Notes: generated from the letters alone by a model not told the origin. Positions 46,254 through 56,052 are shown, counted from the stretch's first letter. The stretch: 64,000 bases of DNA from Nocardioides sp. zg-1228 (GCF_017086465.1 NZ_CP070961.1:3162001-3226000); one strand, 5' to 3'. Translations and numbers: made by a program.

Positions 46254-46912
46254 TCAAGGTGCTCCTGGTCGACGACCAGCGACTGCTGCGCGAAGGGCTT
46301 CGGGCCATCCTCGACGTGGCCGACGACCTGACCGTGGTGGCACAGGCCCGCAACGGGCGAGAGGCCCTCACCCTGGGGCGCGAGCACTCCCCCGACGTGT
46401 TCTTGATGGACCTCCAGATGCCCACGATGAACGGCCACGAGGCGATCCGCGAGATCCGTCGGGACCCGTCCCTCAAGAGCGCGGCCGTGCTGGTCCTGAC
46501 GACGTTCGACGAGGACGACGACGTCGTGGCGGCGCTCGCCGCCGGGGCCGACGGCTACCTGCTCAAGGACATCGACGCCGAGGACCTGCGGCGCGCCGTC
46601 CGGCGGGCGGCGGCCGGCGAGGCGGACATGGCGCCCGGCGTGCTGCGGCAGATGATGGACCGGATCGCGCGGCTCCCGACGAGGCGCAGCCGCGAGGAGC
46701 AGCTGGCGGGCCTGACCGAGCGCGACCTCGAGATCCTCACCCACGTCGGCCTGGGCCTGTCCAACGAGGAGATCGGCCGCGCCCTCTTCCTCAGCCCCGA
46801 GACCGCCCGCACCTACGTGAGCCGGCTGATGACCAAGCTCGGCGCGCGCGACCGCGCCCAGCTCGTGGTGCTGGCCCACCGCGCCGGCCTGGTCGACCCC
46901 ACCGTCGACTGA
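46250..46912 (+). CDS. NarL/FixJ-family response regulator
   Basis: 220 residues. The receiver domain has the acidic pocket VLLVDDQ and phosphorylation site Asp54 in FLMDLQMP. The C-terminal LuxR-type helix-turn-helix is LTERDLEILTHVGLGLSNEEIGRALFLSPETARTYVSRLMTKLG. Cognate partner of the overlapping kinase gene. Possible target: the MMPL exporter gene that converges on it 28 bases downstream (inference from position). Confidence 0.94.
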   Translation: MIKVLLVDDQRLLREGLRAILDVADDLTVVAQARNGREALTLGREHSPDVFLMDLQMPTMNGHEAIREIRRDPSLKSAAVLVLTTFDEDDDVVAALAAGADGYLLKDIDAEDLRRAVRRAAAGEADMAPGVLRQMMDRIARLPTRRSREEQLAGLTERDLEILTHVGLGLSNEEIGRALFLSPETARTYVSRLMTKLGARDRAQLVVLAHRAGLVDPTVD

Positions 46913-46940
46913 GGGCGCACCTCGGGCACGGGGACGCCGG

Positions 46941-49097
46941 TCATGCCGGCTCCCCCTGCCGGGGCTCCGGCGGCTCGATGTCGAGCGTGGGCAGCACGCG
47001 GTCGAGCGGTCGCGGCAGCCACCAGGCCCGGTCGCCCAGCAGCTGCATCACCGAGGGCACGAGCACCATCCGCACGAGGGTCGCGTCGACGAGGACGGCG
47101 AAGGCCAGCCCGAAGCCGAACAGCTGCAGCTCCCTGCTGCTGCCGAGGACGAAGCTGCCGAAGACGCAGATCATGATCGCAGCAGCAGCCGTGATCACCC
47201 GTGCCGTGCGGGCCAGGCCCTCCACGACCGCTGCGGAGCTGTCGCCGGTGCGGTGACGCTCCTCCTTGATGCGCGAGAGGAGGAACACCTCGTAGTCCAT
47301 GGAGAGGCCGAACACGATGGCGATCAGCATCATCGGTGCCCAGGCCTCCACCGGCGCGCTGGCCCCCAGGTCGAGCAGCTCCACCCCCCACCCCCACTGG
47401 AAGACCGCGACCGTCGCCCCGAAGGCAGCGCCGATCGACAGCAGGTTGACGACGACGGCCTTCACGGCGACCGCGATCCCGCGGAACACCGCCACCAGGA
47501 GCAGGAGGGCGAGACCGAGCACCACGGCGAGGAACACCGGGAGGCGCTCGGCGGTGTAGTCGGCGAAGTCGACGGCCGCCGCTGTCGTGCCGCCGATGGC
47601 GACCTCCACGTCCTCCCCGGCGACGATCGAGGGGACGACGTCCTCCCGCAGGCGGTGGACCAGGTCGGTGGTGCGCTCGTCTCGCGGTCCCGTCCCGGGG
47701 ACGACCTGGAGCACCGCCACGTCCCCGCCCTCCCCCACCGCCGGGGGGCTGACGGCGGCGACGCCGGGCGTGCCTGCCAGCTCCTCCTGCAGCTGGTCGA
47801 GGACCGCAGGCCCGGACCCCTCGCCGGTCCGGACCGCGACGACCAGGGGGCCGCTGGAGCCCGCGCCGAACCCTTCCGCCATCAGGTCGTAGGCACGCCG
47901 GGCGGTGTCGCTCGGCGGCTTGGTGCCGGCGTCGGAGAAGCCGAGGCGCATGTCGAGGACCGGGATGCTCATCACCAGCAGCACGGCGGTGGACGCCAAC
48001 GCCCACGGCAGCGGGTGGCGCTGCATCCGCCGGCTCCACCTCCGCGCGATCGCTCCGTCGGCCGCTCCGTCCGCCGCTGCGCCACCCCGCCTGCGGAGAT
48101 GGATCGAGTACCGGTCGATGCGGCGCCCGACGACGGCCAGCATCGCCGGCAGCAGCGTCACGGCGGCCAGCATCGTCAGGAGCACGGAGACCGCGATGCC
48201 CAGCGCCACCCCGGTGATGAGCTCGAGGCCCATCAGCACCAGGCCCAGGGACGCGATCACGACGGTGACCCCGGCGAAGAGCACCGACCGGCCGGCGGTG
48301 GCCTGCGCCGACACGACGGCCTCGGCCGGCTCCTCGCCGCCGGCGAGCGCCTCGCGGTAGCGCGTCACGACGAGGAGCGCGTAGTCGATGCCCACCCCGA
48401 TCGCGATCATGGCGCTCACCGGTGCCGCGAAGCTCGGCATGTCCACCCACCGCGCTCCGATGCCGACGGCCGCGATGCCGCTCGCCGCTCCGATGACGCC
48501 CACCAGGATGGGCAGGCCCATGGCGATGACGGAGCCGAAGGCGAACAGCAGGATGACCACGGCGGCGAGGATGCCGATCAGCTCGCTCGGCGGGCCGCCC
48601 TCGGCCTCCTGCTCGACCGCGATCCCGCCGACCTCGAGGCGCAGGTCGGGTGAGGTCTCGCGGATGCCCGAGAGGGTCTCCTGCACGTCGGCGAGCTCCG
48701 CCGCGTCCATGCGGGGGAGGTCGACGGCGACGTAGCCGATCGACCGGTCCGGCGAGAGCTGGCGGGCCCCCTCCGGCTCGTACGGGCTGACCACCCGCGC
48801 CTCGGGGACCTCGTCCCGGACCCGGTCGGCGACCGCGTCGACCTCGGCGCGCAGGCCGTCATCGTCCGCCTGGTCGACGCGGAACACCAGCTGCGCCTGC
48901 GTCCCGGCGCCCACGTCGAACCCGGCCTCCTGCAGGATCTGGGCGGCACGCTCGCTCTCCGAGCCCGCCAGGGCGTAGTCGTCGCTGGTCTCCCCGGCCA
49001 CCGCTCCCGAGAGCACCGACACCGCCACCACCAGGACCACCCACGCGGCCAGCACCACGAACCGTCGGCGCGCACACGCTCGCGCTAGTCGTTCCAC
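46941..49097 (-). CDS. MMPL/RND-family transporter
   Basis: 718 residues with the duplicated MMPL layout: a membrane helix, extracytoplasmic domain and membrane block, twice. Motifs include MIAIGVGIDYALLVVTRYREAL and MLIAIVFGLSMDYEVFLLSRIKEE. Same length and layout as the protein at 26029-28185 but only moderately similar, so probably an old paralogue. Exports lipids or drugs. GTG start with GGAGGAG upstream and a TAGCGT hexamer further up (about 49139). The 177 bases before it hold nothing else I can name. Confidence 0.92.
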   Translation of the reverse strand: MERLARACARRRFVVLAAWVVLVVAVSVLSGAVAGETSDDYALAGSESERAAQILQEAGFDVGAGTQAQLVFRVDQADDDGLRAEVDAVADRVRDEVPEARVVSPYEPEGARQLSPDRSIGYVAVDLPRMDAAELADVQETLSGIRETSPDLRLEVGGIAVEQEAEGGPPSELIGILAAVVILLFAFGSVIAMGLPILVGVIGAASGIAAVGIGARWVDMPSFAAPVSAMIAIGVGIDYALLVVTRYREALAGGEEPAEAVVSAQATAGRSVLFAGVTVVIASLGLVLMGLELITGVALGIAVSVLLTMLAAVTLLPAMLAVVGRRIDRYSIHLRRRGGAAADGAADGAIARRWSRRMQRHPLPWALASTAVLLVMSIPVLDMRLGFSDAGTKPPSDTARRAYDLMAEGFGAGSSGPLVVAVRTGEGSGPAVLDQLQEELAGTPGVAAVSPPAVGEGGDVAVLQVVPGTGPRDERTTDLVHRLREDVVPSIVAGEDVEVAIGGTTAAAVDFADYTAERLPVFLAVVLGLALLLLVAVFRGIAVAVKAVVVNLLSIGAAFGATVAVFQWGWGVELLDLGASAPVEAWAPMMLIAIVFGLSMDYEVFLLSRIKEERHRTGDSSAAVVEGLARTARVITAAAAIMICVFGSFVLGSSRELQLFGFGLAFAVLVDATLVRMVLVPSVMQLLGDRAWWLPRPLDRVLPTLDIEPPEPRQGEPA

Positions 49098-49274
49098 CTC
49101 ACGCTCCTCCGCTCAGCTGCTCGAGCCCACGACGCTAGGCACGAGCCGGGACCCGCACAGGCCGCGGCAGGCGAGAGCAGCGTCGTCACCAGGCGACGGT
49201 CGGATCGGTGAGGAGGGACGGGTGCGCCCCGCGTGGGGCTCGGTGAGCCCGGCCGGCTGAGCGCCGGTCCGAGA

Positions 49275-49742
49275 TCACGAGGACGACACCGCGCAGTCGT
49301 GGAGGAGGTGGTCCGCACGCCTGTAGACCCGCCAGCTCGGCCAGGGCTTGCCGGGGATCTTGACCTTCATCTCGACCACGATCCCGAGCGGATCCCTGGC
49401 CGGCGCGCAGGGCAGCGCGCCCTCGGTGGTGAAGATGAACTTCTCACCGACGCCGAGCTCGACGACGTCGGTGTAGCGGTAGCGACTCCACCGGAAGGTG
49501 CCCGGCAGCTTGTGCCGCTCGCCCACCCGCACATGGCGCTGCCCCCGCCCACCGACCCGCCTGAACTTCACGCGGACGCGATGGTCGACGAGTGAGGGCT
49601 CGCTGACGCCGATCAGCACGCCCGAGTAGGGAATCACGCCGTACGGGATCGCGTCGCTGCGATCCTTCCGGGCCTGGGCAGGGGCGGGTGCGACCAGGGT
49701 GGCCAGCACCGCCACGACGACGCCGAGCACGAGTCGCTGCAC
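49275..49742 (-). CDS. Small secreted protein of unknown function
   Basis: 155 residues from the GTG at 49742, chosen because TAGCCT (49755-49750) ends 7 nt upstream; this also places the signal peptide (ending AQA, residue 24) at the very N terminus. The mature region is basic and beta-rich, with two cysteines that could form a disulfide. Family not recognised. Confidence 0.72.
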   Translation of the reverse strand: MQRLVLGVVVAVLATLVAPAPAQARKDRSDAIPYGVIPYSGVLIGVSEPSLVDHRVRVKFRRVGGRGQRHVRVGERHKLPGTFRWSRYRYTDVVELGVGEKFIFTTEGALPCAPARDPLGIVVEMKVKIPGKPWPSWRVYRRADHLLHDCAVSSS

Positions 49743-49793
49743 CCGATCGAGGCTACGTGCCCGGCGCCCCGGCGGCACCCCCGCGGCCGCGGC

Positions 49794-50081
49794 TCAGTCG
49801 CGGCCGACCTGCAGCCGCACCTCGACGACCTCCCCCAGCTCGATGCCCTCGGCGCGGCGGACGGCCACCTTCAGCGGCAGGAACCACGTGCCCTCTCGCG
49901 GGAACATCGCGGTGGCGAAGCCGGTGTCGCCGATCCGGGCGCGGACGGGGACCACGCCCCAGTAGACGACGTCGGCCTTCACCTCGTCGACGAGCCCGGC
50001 TGCGTCCGGAGGCAGGGCCGCGAACACGAACGGCGCAGGGCCGCGCCACTCGACCACCTCGCCGGCGAAGTCGATCTCCAT
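49794..50081 (-). CDS. DUF1905-domain protein
   Basis: 95 residues that match the DUF1905 fold, a small barrel: opens with FAGEVVEWRGPAPFVFAALP and ends FPREGTWFLPLKVAVRRAEGIELGEVVEV. Function unknown; related domains are fused to YdeI-like proteins. ATG start with a GGGTGGGG stretch upstream. Confidence 0.85.
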   Translation of the reverse strand: MEIDFAGEVVEWRGPAPFVFAALPPDAAGLVDEVKADVVYWGVVPVRARIGDTGFATAMFPREGTWFLPLKVAVRRAEGIELGEVVEVRLQVGRD

Positions 50082-50122
50082 CGCCCCACCCTGCCAGCAG
50101 TCCGGCCGTCCCGGGGCGGAAA

Positions 50123-50191
50123 GGTGGGGTGCGGGCGGGGGACCCCACGGCCCTCGCCCGCACTCCGCCACCGCCCCCCTGCCGCGGTGGC
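50123..50191. other. Two overlapping, mutually exclusive hairpins
   Basis: Stem 1 pairs 50123-50137 with 50155-50169 (15 bp, two G-T pairs, core GTGCGGGCG/CGCCCGCAC). Stem 2 pairs GCCACCGC (50167-50174) with GCGGTGGC (50184-50191). They share bases 50167-50169 and so cannot fully form together. The site lies between divergent DUF1905 and ABC1 genes, upstream of the likely ABC1 promoter (GACAAT, 50278-50283). Role unknown. Confidence 0.5.
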
Positions 50192-50289
50192 TTCCTCCTG
50201 ACGGGTCGCGCTCTCGTCACCTGTGTCAACGAGCGGACCGGCGGCAGGTCACGGCGCAACGCGATTGCGCGGCCGGGGACAATGGGGGA

Positions 50290-51636
50290 ATGACCGACCT
50301 CCCCCGCAAGGCCGCCGCCCGCACGGCCCGCCTCGCCGCACTCCCGCTCGGGTATGCCGGCCGCCAGGCCATGGGGTTGGGCAAGCGGCTCGGGGGCAAG
50401 TCGGCCGACGCGGTGCTCACCGAGGTGCAGCAGCGCACGGCCGAGCAGCTGTTCCGCACGCTGGGCGAGCTCAAGGGCGGGGCGATGAAGTTCGGCCAGG
50501 CGCTCAGCGTGCTGGAGTCGGCCCTTCCCGAGGACGTCGCCGCGCCCTACCGCGAGCACCTCACCGCGCTCCAGGACTCGGCGCCGCCCATGCCCACCGC
50601 GACCGTGCGCGAACAGCTCACCACCAACCTGGGCCCCGACTGGTCCGACCGCCTCGTCTGGCTCGACGGCGCACCCACGGCGGCAGCCTCGATCGGACAG
50701 GTGCACCGCGGTCGCTGGCGCGACGACCCGGACGACGACGACATCGACGTCGCGGTGAAGGTGCAGTATCCCGGCGCCGGCGAGGCGCTCATGTCCGACC
50801 TGCGCCAGATCGCCCGCGTGGCGCGCGGCGTCGCGCCCGTCTTCCCCGGCATCGACGTCAAGCCGCTGGTCGCCGAGCTCCAGGAGCGTGCCGCCGACGA
50901 GCTCGACTACGAGCTCGAGGCGCAGGCGCAGGCGGCCTACGCCGACGCGTTCGCCGACGACCCCGACATCGTGGTGCCGGCCGTGGTCGCCGTGGGCACC
51001 GAGGTGCTGGTGACCGAGTGGCTCGACTCCGCCCACTCCCTCGCCCACGTCATCCGCGTGGGCACGCAGGAGGAGCGCGACCACTACGGCGAGCTCTTCG
51101 TGCGCTTCCTCTTCGAGGGACCGCAGCGCACCGGCATGCTCCACGCCGACCCGCACCCGGGCAACTTCCGCGTGATCCCGGCTCCCGACGGCGGACTCGG
51201 CCGGCTCGGTGTGCTCGACTTCGGCGCCGTCGCCCGACTCCCCCAGGGCCAGCTCCCCGAGGCGATGGGCCGGCTCATCCGCATCGCGCTCGACTCCGAC
51301 GAGGCGTCGCTCGTCGCGGGGCTGCGCGAGGAGGGGTTCATCAAGGACGGGATCGAGGTCGACCCGGCGATGCTGCTCGACTACCTCGGGCCGTTCGTGG
51401 AGCCCGCGGCGCAGGAGCGCTTCGCCTTCACCCGCGACTGGATGCGCGAGCAGTTCGAGCGGATCAACGACTCCCAGGCCGAGTCCTTCTCGCTGGCCAC
51501 CCGGCTCAACCTGCCGTCGTCCTACCTGCTCATCCACCGCACCTGGCTCGGCGCGATCGGCCTGCTCAGCCAGCTCGGCGCCACGGCGCCCTTCCGCGAG
51601 ATCCTCGAGGAGTCGCTGCCGGGCTTCGACGACTGA
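50290..51636 (+). CDS. ABC1/UbiB-family atypical kinase
   Basis: 448 residues. Family motifs in order: KGGAMKFGQALS (the KxGQ loop near residues 63-74), AAASIGQVHRGRW (Ala-rich loop replacing the P-loop), AVKVQYPG (lysine), HADPHPGNF (catalytic loop) and LDFGA (metal-binding). UbiB proteins support isoprenoid lipid or quinone metabolism; in menaquinone-using actinobacteria the exact role is open. ATG six bases after GACAAT (50278-50283), leaderless. Confidence 0.93.
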   Translation: MTDLPRKAAARTARLAALPLGYAGRQAMGLGKRLGGKSADAVLTEVQQRTAEQLFRTLGELKGGAMKFGQALSVLESALPEDVAAPYREHLTALQDSAPPMPTATVREQLTTNLGPDWSDRLVWLDGAPTAAASIGQVHRGRWRDDPDDDDIDVAVKVQYPGAGEALMSDLRQIARVARGVAPVFPGIDVKPLVAELQERAADELDYELEAQAQAAYADAFADDPDIVVPAVVAVGTEVLVTEWLDSAHSLAHVIRVGTQEERDHYGELFVRFLFEGPQRTGMLHADPHPGNFRVIPAPDGGLGRLGVLDFGAVARLPQGQLPEAMGRLIRIALDSDEASLVAGLREEGFIKDGIEVDPAMLLDYLGPFVEPAAQERFAFTRDWMREQFERINDSQAESFSLATRLNLPSSYLLIHRTWLGAIGLLSQLGATAPFREILEESLPGFDD

Positions 51637-51685
51637 CGCCGCGCGATCGGCCCGGATCGCGTGACCGGGTGGCACCATGACGCGC

Positions 51686-52090
51686 ATGGATGCCGCCGCC
51701 GCCCTCGCCCGTTGGCACGCCGTCGTCGAGAGTCGCGACCCCGCCGGGCTCCCCGGCCTCATCGCCGAGGACGCGGTCTTCCGCAGTCCGGCGGTGCACA
51801 CGCCCCAGGAGGGTCGCGACACGGTCGTCGGCTACCTCACGGCCGCGTTCACCGTGCTGGGTCCGGGACTGACCTACGAGCGGGAGTGGCTCGGCGCGGA
51901 CTCCGCGGTGCTCCAGTTCCGCACCGACGTCGGCGGCCTGCAGGTCTCCGGCGTCGACATCATCACCTGGGACGACGCCGGGCAGATCGTCGACTTCACC
52001 GTCATGGTGCGTCCGGCCAAGGCCCTGCAGGCGGTCATCGAGCAGATGGGCGCCGAGCTGCTGCGGATGCTGGAGGCCGCGGGCGGCTAG
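51686..52090 (+). CDS. SnoaL/NTF2-like protein
   Basis: 134 residues from the ATG at 51686, which follows CACCAT (51673-51678) by 7 nt; the ATG at 51677 would add three residues. Nuclear-transport-factor-2-like cone fold: RWHAVVESRDPAGLPGLIAEDAVFRSPAVHTPQEGRD, later VDIITWDDAGQIVDFTVMVRP. Members are isomerases, cyclases or ligand binders; the activity cannot be assigned. Its stop codon overlaps the stop of the convergent vWA gene within CTAG. Confidence 0.85.
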   Translation: MDAAAALARWHAVVESRDPAGLPGLIAEDAVFRSPAVHTPQEGRDTVVGYLTAAFTVLGPGLTYEREWLGADSAVLQFRTDVGGLQVSGVDIITWDDAGQIVDFTVMVRPAKALQAVIEQMGAELLRMLEAAGG

Positions 52091-54084
52091 ACCCAGAAGC
52101 CCCGCCCGCCGCCGTACCACTCGCCGAACTGCTCGCGGTAGGACGACCCGGGAGCCCGCGAGCCCAGGTAGGACCCGACCACCGCGGCCCCGAGGTCGTC
52201 GAGCTCGGGGCTGACCATCCGGCCGTCCACCCGGCGCGCCATCGAGTCGATGAAGCGCGCCAGTCCGGGGTCCTCGCCGAGGCGGAAGAACGTCACCTGG
52301 GCGCCCAGCCGGGCGGCGGCGTCGAGCTCGCGCACCGAGTGGGCGATCGTCAGGGGGTGGGGCGGGTAGGAGAACCACACCTCGCCGTCGGGCTCGAGGT
52401 GGGCGGTCGGCTCGCCGTCGGTGACGACGAGGAGCACCGGCTGGGCATTGGGGTGCTTGCGGAAGAACCGGTTGGCGAGCAGCAGCCCGTGGTGGAGGTT
52501 GGTGCCCTTGTCCCAGCGGGCGTCGAGGGCGGTGAGCTCCTCGATCTCCATGACCTGGGCGTGCCGGCCGAACGCGATCAGCTGGAGGTCGTCGCCGCGG
52601 AAGCGGGAGCGGATGAGCTGGTGCAGCGCCAGCGCGGTGCGCTTCATCGGCACCCATCGCCCGTCCATCGCCATCGAGAACGACGTGTCGACCAGCAGCA
52701 CGACCGCCGCCTGGGTGCGCGCCTCGGTCTCGACCACCTCGATGTCGTCGACCTGGATCCGCACGGGCGACGAGCCTCCGTCACGCAGCACCGCGTTGGT
52801 GATCGTGCGCGGCACGTCCCACGGCTCGGTGTCGCCGAACTCCCAGCGCCGCGACGCGCCCGACGGCTCGCCGGCCAGGCCGGTCGTGCGCGTCTCGCGG
52901 GCGCCGGAGCGCCCGCTCATCCGCTCGGCCACGTCGCGCAGGAGCGCCTTGCCGAGCTGGCGCATCGCCTTGGGCGAGAGCCGCAGCTCGCCGTCGGAGC
53001 CGCGCTTGAGGTAGCCGCTGTCACGCAGCGCGCGCTCGAGCTCCTGCAGCGTCCTGGCGGCCACCGCCGCGTCGGGACCGAGCTGCTGGGCCAGCGCGTC
53101 GAGGTCGACGTCGTCCATCCGCGCGCCGTGGTGCGACTGGGCGAGCTGGTCGGCGAGCGCGTCGAGCTGGGCGAGGTCCTGCAGCGCGCCGGTGCCGTCG
53201 CCGAGGCCCATTCCCTGGTCGCCCTCGAAGCTCTCCGAGCCCGACCAGTCCTCGCCGGGGCGCAACGCCTGGAGGTTGGCGTCCATCCGCGCCAGCTGCT
53301 CCATCAGCTGCGGCGAGCCGAAGGCCTGCTGCGAGAGCTCCATCAGCTCCTGGCGCTGCTCGGGCGTCATCGAGTTGAGCATCCGCTGCGCCGCCGCGGC
53401 CCGCTGGGCGAGGGAGTCGAGCAGCTCGTCCATGTCCTGCGGGTCGTCGGGGAAGAAGTCGCCGTGCTTGTCCATGAAGTCGCGGAACTCGTCGTCGGTG
53501 ACGCCGTCGGCGGCGTGCTTCTCGAGGAGGTCGTTGAGGTCGGAGAGCATCTCGTTGACCGCTGCCCGGTCGTCGTCGGTGGCGCCCTCGAGCGCCTGCT
53601 TCATGCCCGCGAAGCGCTGGTCGAGCAGCTCGCGACCGAGCAGGTCCTTGATCTCCTCGTAGGCCTCGCGCGCCTCCGACGACTGCCAGTCGTACGACGA
53701 CAGCTCGCTCACCGCCGCCGGCGTGGAGGTCGGCAGGTTGTCGAGCATGAGCTCGCGGAAGGCCCGGTCGCCGTCGTCCATGGTGATGTCGCGCGCCAGC
53801 TGGCCGCGCTCGGCGAGGACCGCCCGGTCGAGGAGCTCGCGCACCTCGCGCATCGTGCCGTCGAGGTCGTTGCGCTGCAGGATCTCGCGCCGACGCTCGG
53901 CCACCTTCCGGGCGAGCTCGTCGAGCCCGGCCCGGTCGGTGCCGCCGCGGCGCAGGAACTCACGCATCGCCCGTTCGGGCGAGTAGCCGGCCATCACGTC
54001 CTGGCCAATGGCGTCGAGCGCCTCGGCCAGGTCGACCGGCGGGGCCAGCGGGTCGCCGCCGTCGTACTTGCGGAAGCGGCTCAC
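52087..54084 (-). CDS. vWA-domain protein of a MoxR/chelatase-like pair
   Basis: 665 residues. A long helical, Glu/Asp/Gln-rich region (about 20-400, partly coiled coil) precedes a von Willebrand A domain (about 460-640). The metal-ion site is Asp466-x-Ser-x-Ser in LLVDTSFSMAM, with KGTNL and VVTDGEPT completing it. Together with the AAA ATPase two genes upstream it resembles the magnesium-chelatase I/D pair and mycobacterial Rv0958/Rv0959. Such pairs remodel or metallate target proteins; the target is unknown. GTG start overlaps the GNAT stop (GTGA). Confidence 0.88.
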   Translation of the reverse strand: MSRFRKYDGGDPLAPPVDLAEALDAIGQDVMAGYSPERAMREFLRRGGTDRAGLDELARKVAERRREILQRNDLDGTMREVRELLDRAVLAERGQLARDITMDDGDRAFRELMLDNLPTSTPAAVSELSSYDWQSSEAREAYEEIKDLLGRELLDQRFAGMKQALEGATDDDRAAVNEMLSDLNDLLEKHAADGVTDDEFRDFMDKHGDFFPDDPQDMDELLDSLAQRAAAAQRMLNSMTPEQRQELMELSQQAFGSPQLMEQLARMDANLQALRPGEDWSGSESFEGDQGMGLGDGTGALQDLAQLDALADQLAQSHHGARMDDVDLDALAQQLGPDAAVAARTLQELERALRDSGYLKRGSDGELRLSPKAMRQLGKALLRDVAERMSGRSGARETRTTGLAGEPSGASRRWEFGDTEPWDVPRTITNAVLRDGGSSPVRIQVDDIEVVETEARTQAAVVLLVDTSFSMAMDGRWVPMKRTALALHQLIRSRFRGDDLQLIAFGRHAQVMEIEELTALDARWDKGTNLHHGLLLANRFFRKHPNAQPVLLVVTDGEPTAHLEPDGEVWFSYPPHPLTIAHSVRELDAAARLGAQVTFFRLGEDPGLARFIDSMARRVDGRMVSPELDDLGAAVVGSYLGSRAPGSSYREQFGEWYGGGRGFWV

Positions 54085-54650
54085 CGCGGTCCCCTGCCCA
54101 GCTCCTTGCGGAGCCACACGTCGTCGGGCCAGTCGCGGTCGGTGACCCGCTCGACCTCGGTGAAGCCGTGGGCGCGGTAGAAGTCGTAGGCCTGCTGGTT
54201 GCCGTCGACGACCTCGAGCCACAGCACGTCGCCCTCGACCATCGCCTCGACCTCGGCCAGCAGGCGGCCGCCGATGCCGCGACCCTGGTGGTCGGGGTGG
54301 ACGTAGAGCTTCCACATCACCTCGCGGTCGCCGGTGACGTGGGGGAAGTCCCGGTGCGACTGCGAGAGCCGGCCGAAGGCGGCCATCGCGACGACCTGGC
54401 CGTCGACCTCGGCGACGAGGTGCGCGTTGCGCGCCAGCGACCGCTCGAAGACCTCGGGCACCCACCACTCGTCGAGCATCCGCTGGGCGTACGCCGCGTC
54501 GATCGGGCCGTAGGTCGCCGGCACGACCGCCTCGCCGAGGGCGCGGAAGGCGGGGATGTCGGCCGTCGTGCCGGGGCGCAGCCTGATGTCGTGGGTGATG
54601 ACGTGGGTGATGAACCCGTCGCCCCGCGTCTCGCCGGCCGCCTCACCCAT
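54081..54650 (-). CDS. GNAT-family N-acetyltransferase inside the AAA-vWA operon
   Basis: 189 residues. IRLRPGTTADIPAFRALGEAVVPATYG at the N terminus, acetyl-CoA motif LYVHPDHQGRGIGGRLLAEV and AYDFYRAHGFTEVER. Its ATG lies eight bases inside the end of the AAA gene and its stop overlaps the vWA start, so all three are translationally linked. Position suggests it acetylates a component or target of the AAA/vWA machine (inference). Confidence 0.9.
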   Translation of the reverse strand: MGEAAGETRGDGFITHVITHDIRLRPGTTADIPAFRALGEAVVPATYGPIDAAYAQRMLDEWWVPEVFERSLARNAHLVAEVDGQVVAMAAFGRLSQSHRDFPHVTGDREVMWKLYVHPDHQGRGIGGRLLAEVEAMVEGDVLWLEVVDGNQQAYDFYRAHGFTEVERVTDRDWPDDVWLRKELGRGPR

Positions 54651-56052
54651 AGACGGTCTCCCCGGCCTCGGTGTCCTTGCCGATCTTGCGCGCGAGGTAG
54701 AGGCCCTCGAGCGCCAGCTCGATCGCGGCGGCGCGCTCGCCGTCGTTGGTGGCCCCCAGCCGGTCGCACACCGCGTCGTAGAGGTCGGACTCCCCCAGAA
54801 CGGGGAGACCGGCGAGGAAGTCGCGCGCCCCCACCCGGGCGCCGGTGCTGACCATCGCCCCCTCCTCGATGGCCTCGACGAGCAGGCGCAGGTCGATGCC
54901 GGCGAGGTGGGCGCGCACCGTCTCGGCGACCGCGGTGCGGAGCAGGTGGGTGAGGATCTCGGTCTCCCGGCCCTCCTCGCCGGTCTCGAACTCGATCTTG
55001 CCGCCGAGCACGTCGACCGCCGTCTCGAGATCGACGACGCGAGCCACGGCCTCGTCCTCGCCCTGCGTGGTGGCGCGGTGCAGGGCCGCGGCGGCGATGG
55101 TCTCGGCGCCCGCGATCGCGAAGCGCGCACTGACCCCGGAGCGCTGGTCGACCGACTGCGAGTCGCGCAGGTGGCGGGTGAACCGTGCCAGCACCTCGAG
55201 GAGGTAGGGCGGGACGGCGGCGACGAGGTCGGCCTCCTGCTCGATGACAGCGATCTCCTCCTCCACCTGCCGCGGGTAGTGGGTGCGGATCTCGGCGCCG
55301 AAGCGGTCCTTGAGCGGGGTGATGATGCGTCCGCGGTTGGTGTAGTCCTCGGGGTTGGCGCTGGCGACCACCAGCACGTCGAGCGGCAGCCGGAGGACGT
55401 AGCCGCGGATCTGGATGTCGCGCTCCTCCATCACGTTGAGCATCGCGACCTGGATCCGCTCGGCGAGGTCGGGCAGCTCGTTGATCGCCACGATCCCACG
55501 GTGGCTGCGCGGGATCAGGCCGAAGTGGATCGTCTCGGGGTCGCCGAGGTGGCGTCCCTCGGCGACCTTCATCGGGTCGACGTCGCCGATCAGGTCCGCC
55601 ACCGACGTGTCCGGCGTCGCCAGCTTCTCGGCATACCTCTCGTCGCGGTGACGCCACGAGATGCGCAGGTCGTCACCGTAGGTCGCGACCGCCTGCTGGG
55701 ACGTCACCGTGACCGGCTCGTAGGGGTGCTCGCCCAGCTCGGACCCGGAGATCACGGGTGTCCACTCGTCGAGCAGCGCCACCAGCGAGCGCAGCAGCCG
55801 GGTCTTGCCCTGGCCGCGCTCACCGAGCAGCACCATGTCATGACCGGCCAGCAGCGCCCGCTCGACCTGCGGGATCACCGTGTCGTCGAAGCCGTGCAGC
55901 CCGGGCCACGGGTCCTCGCCGGCGCGCAGCCGCGCGAGGAGGTTGTCGCGCAGCTCCTGGCGCAGCGGCTTGAGCCGGTGGCCGCTCTCGCGGAGCTGGC
56001 CGAGGGTGCTGGGCTCGGGGTGCTGGCTGGTCTGCTGGGCTGCGTGCGTCAC
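54643..56052 (-). CDS. AAA+ ATPase, MoxR/magnesium-chelatase BchI-like
   Basis: 469 residues. Walker A GERGQGKT (about 80-87), a BchI-like insert GDVDPMKVAEGRHLGDPETIHFGLIPRSHRGIVAINELPDL with the Walker B region, then sensor motif VVASANPEDYTNRGRIITPLKDRF. The helical C-terminal part continues to residue 469. It forms the ATPase of a chelatase-like complex with the vWA protein. The GTG at 56052 follows TAGCGT (56065-56060) by 7 nt; upstream in-frame sequence is not used. Confidence 0.93.
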   Translation of the reverse strand: MTHAAQQTSQHPEPSTLGQLRESGHRLKPLRQELRDNLLARLRAGEDPWPGLHGFDDTVIPQVERALLAGHDMVLLGERGQGKTRLLRSLVALLDEWTPVISGSELGEHPYEPVTVTSQQAVATYGDDLRISWRHRDERYAEKLATPDTSVADLIGDVDPMKVAEGRHLGDPETIHFGLIPRSHRGIVAINELPDLAERIQVAMLNVMEERDIQIRGYVLRLPLDVLVVASANPEDYTNRGRIITPLKDRFGAEIRTHYPRQVEEEIAVIEQEADLVAAVPPYLLEVLARFTRHLRDSQSVDQRSGVSARFAIAGAETIAAAALHRATTQGEDEAVARVVDLETAVDVLGGKIEFETGEEGRETEILTHLLRTAVAETVRAHLAGIDLRLLVEAIEEGAMVSTGARVGARDFLAGLPVLGESDLYDAVCDRLGATNDGERAAAIELALEGLYLARKIGKDTEAGETVYG

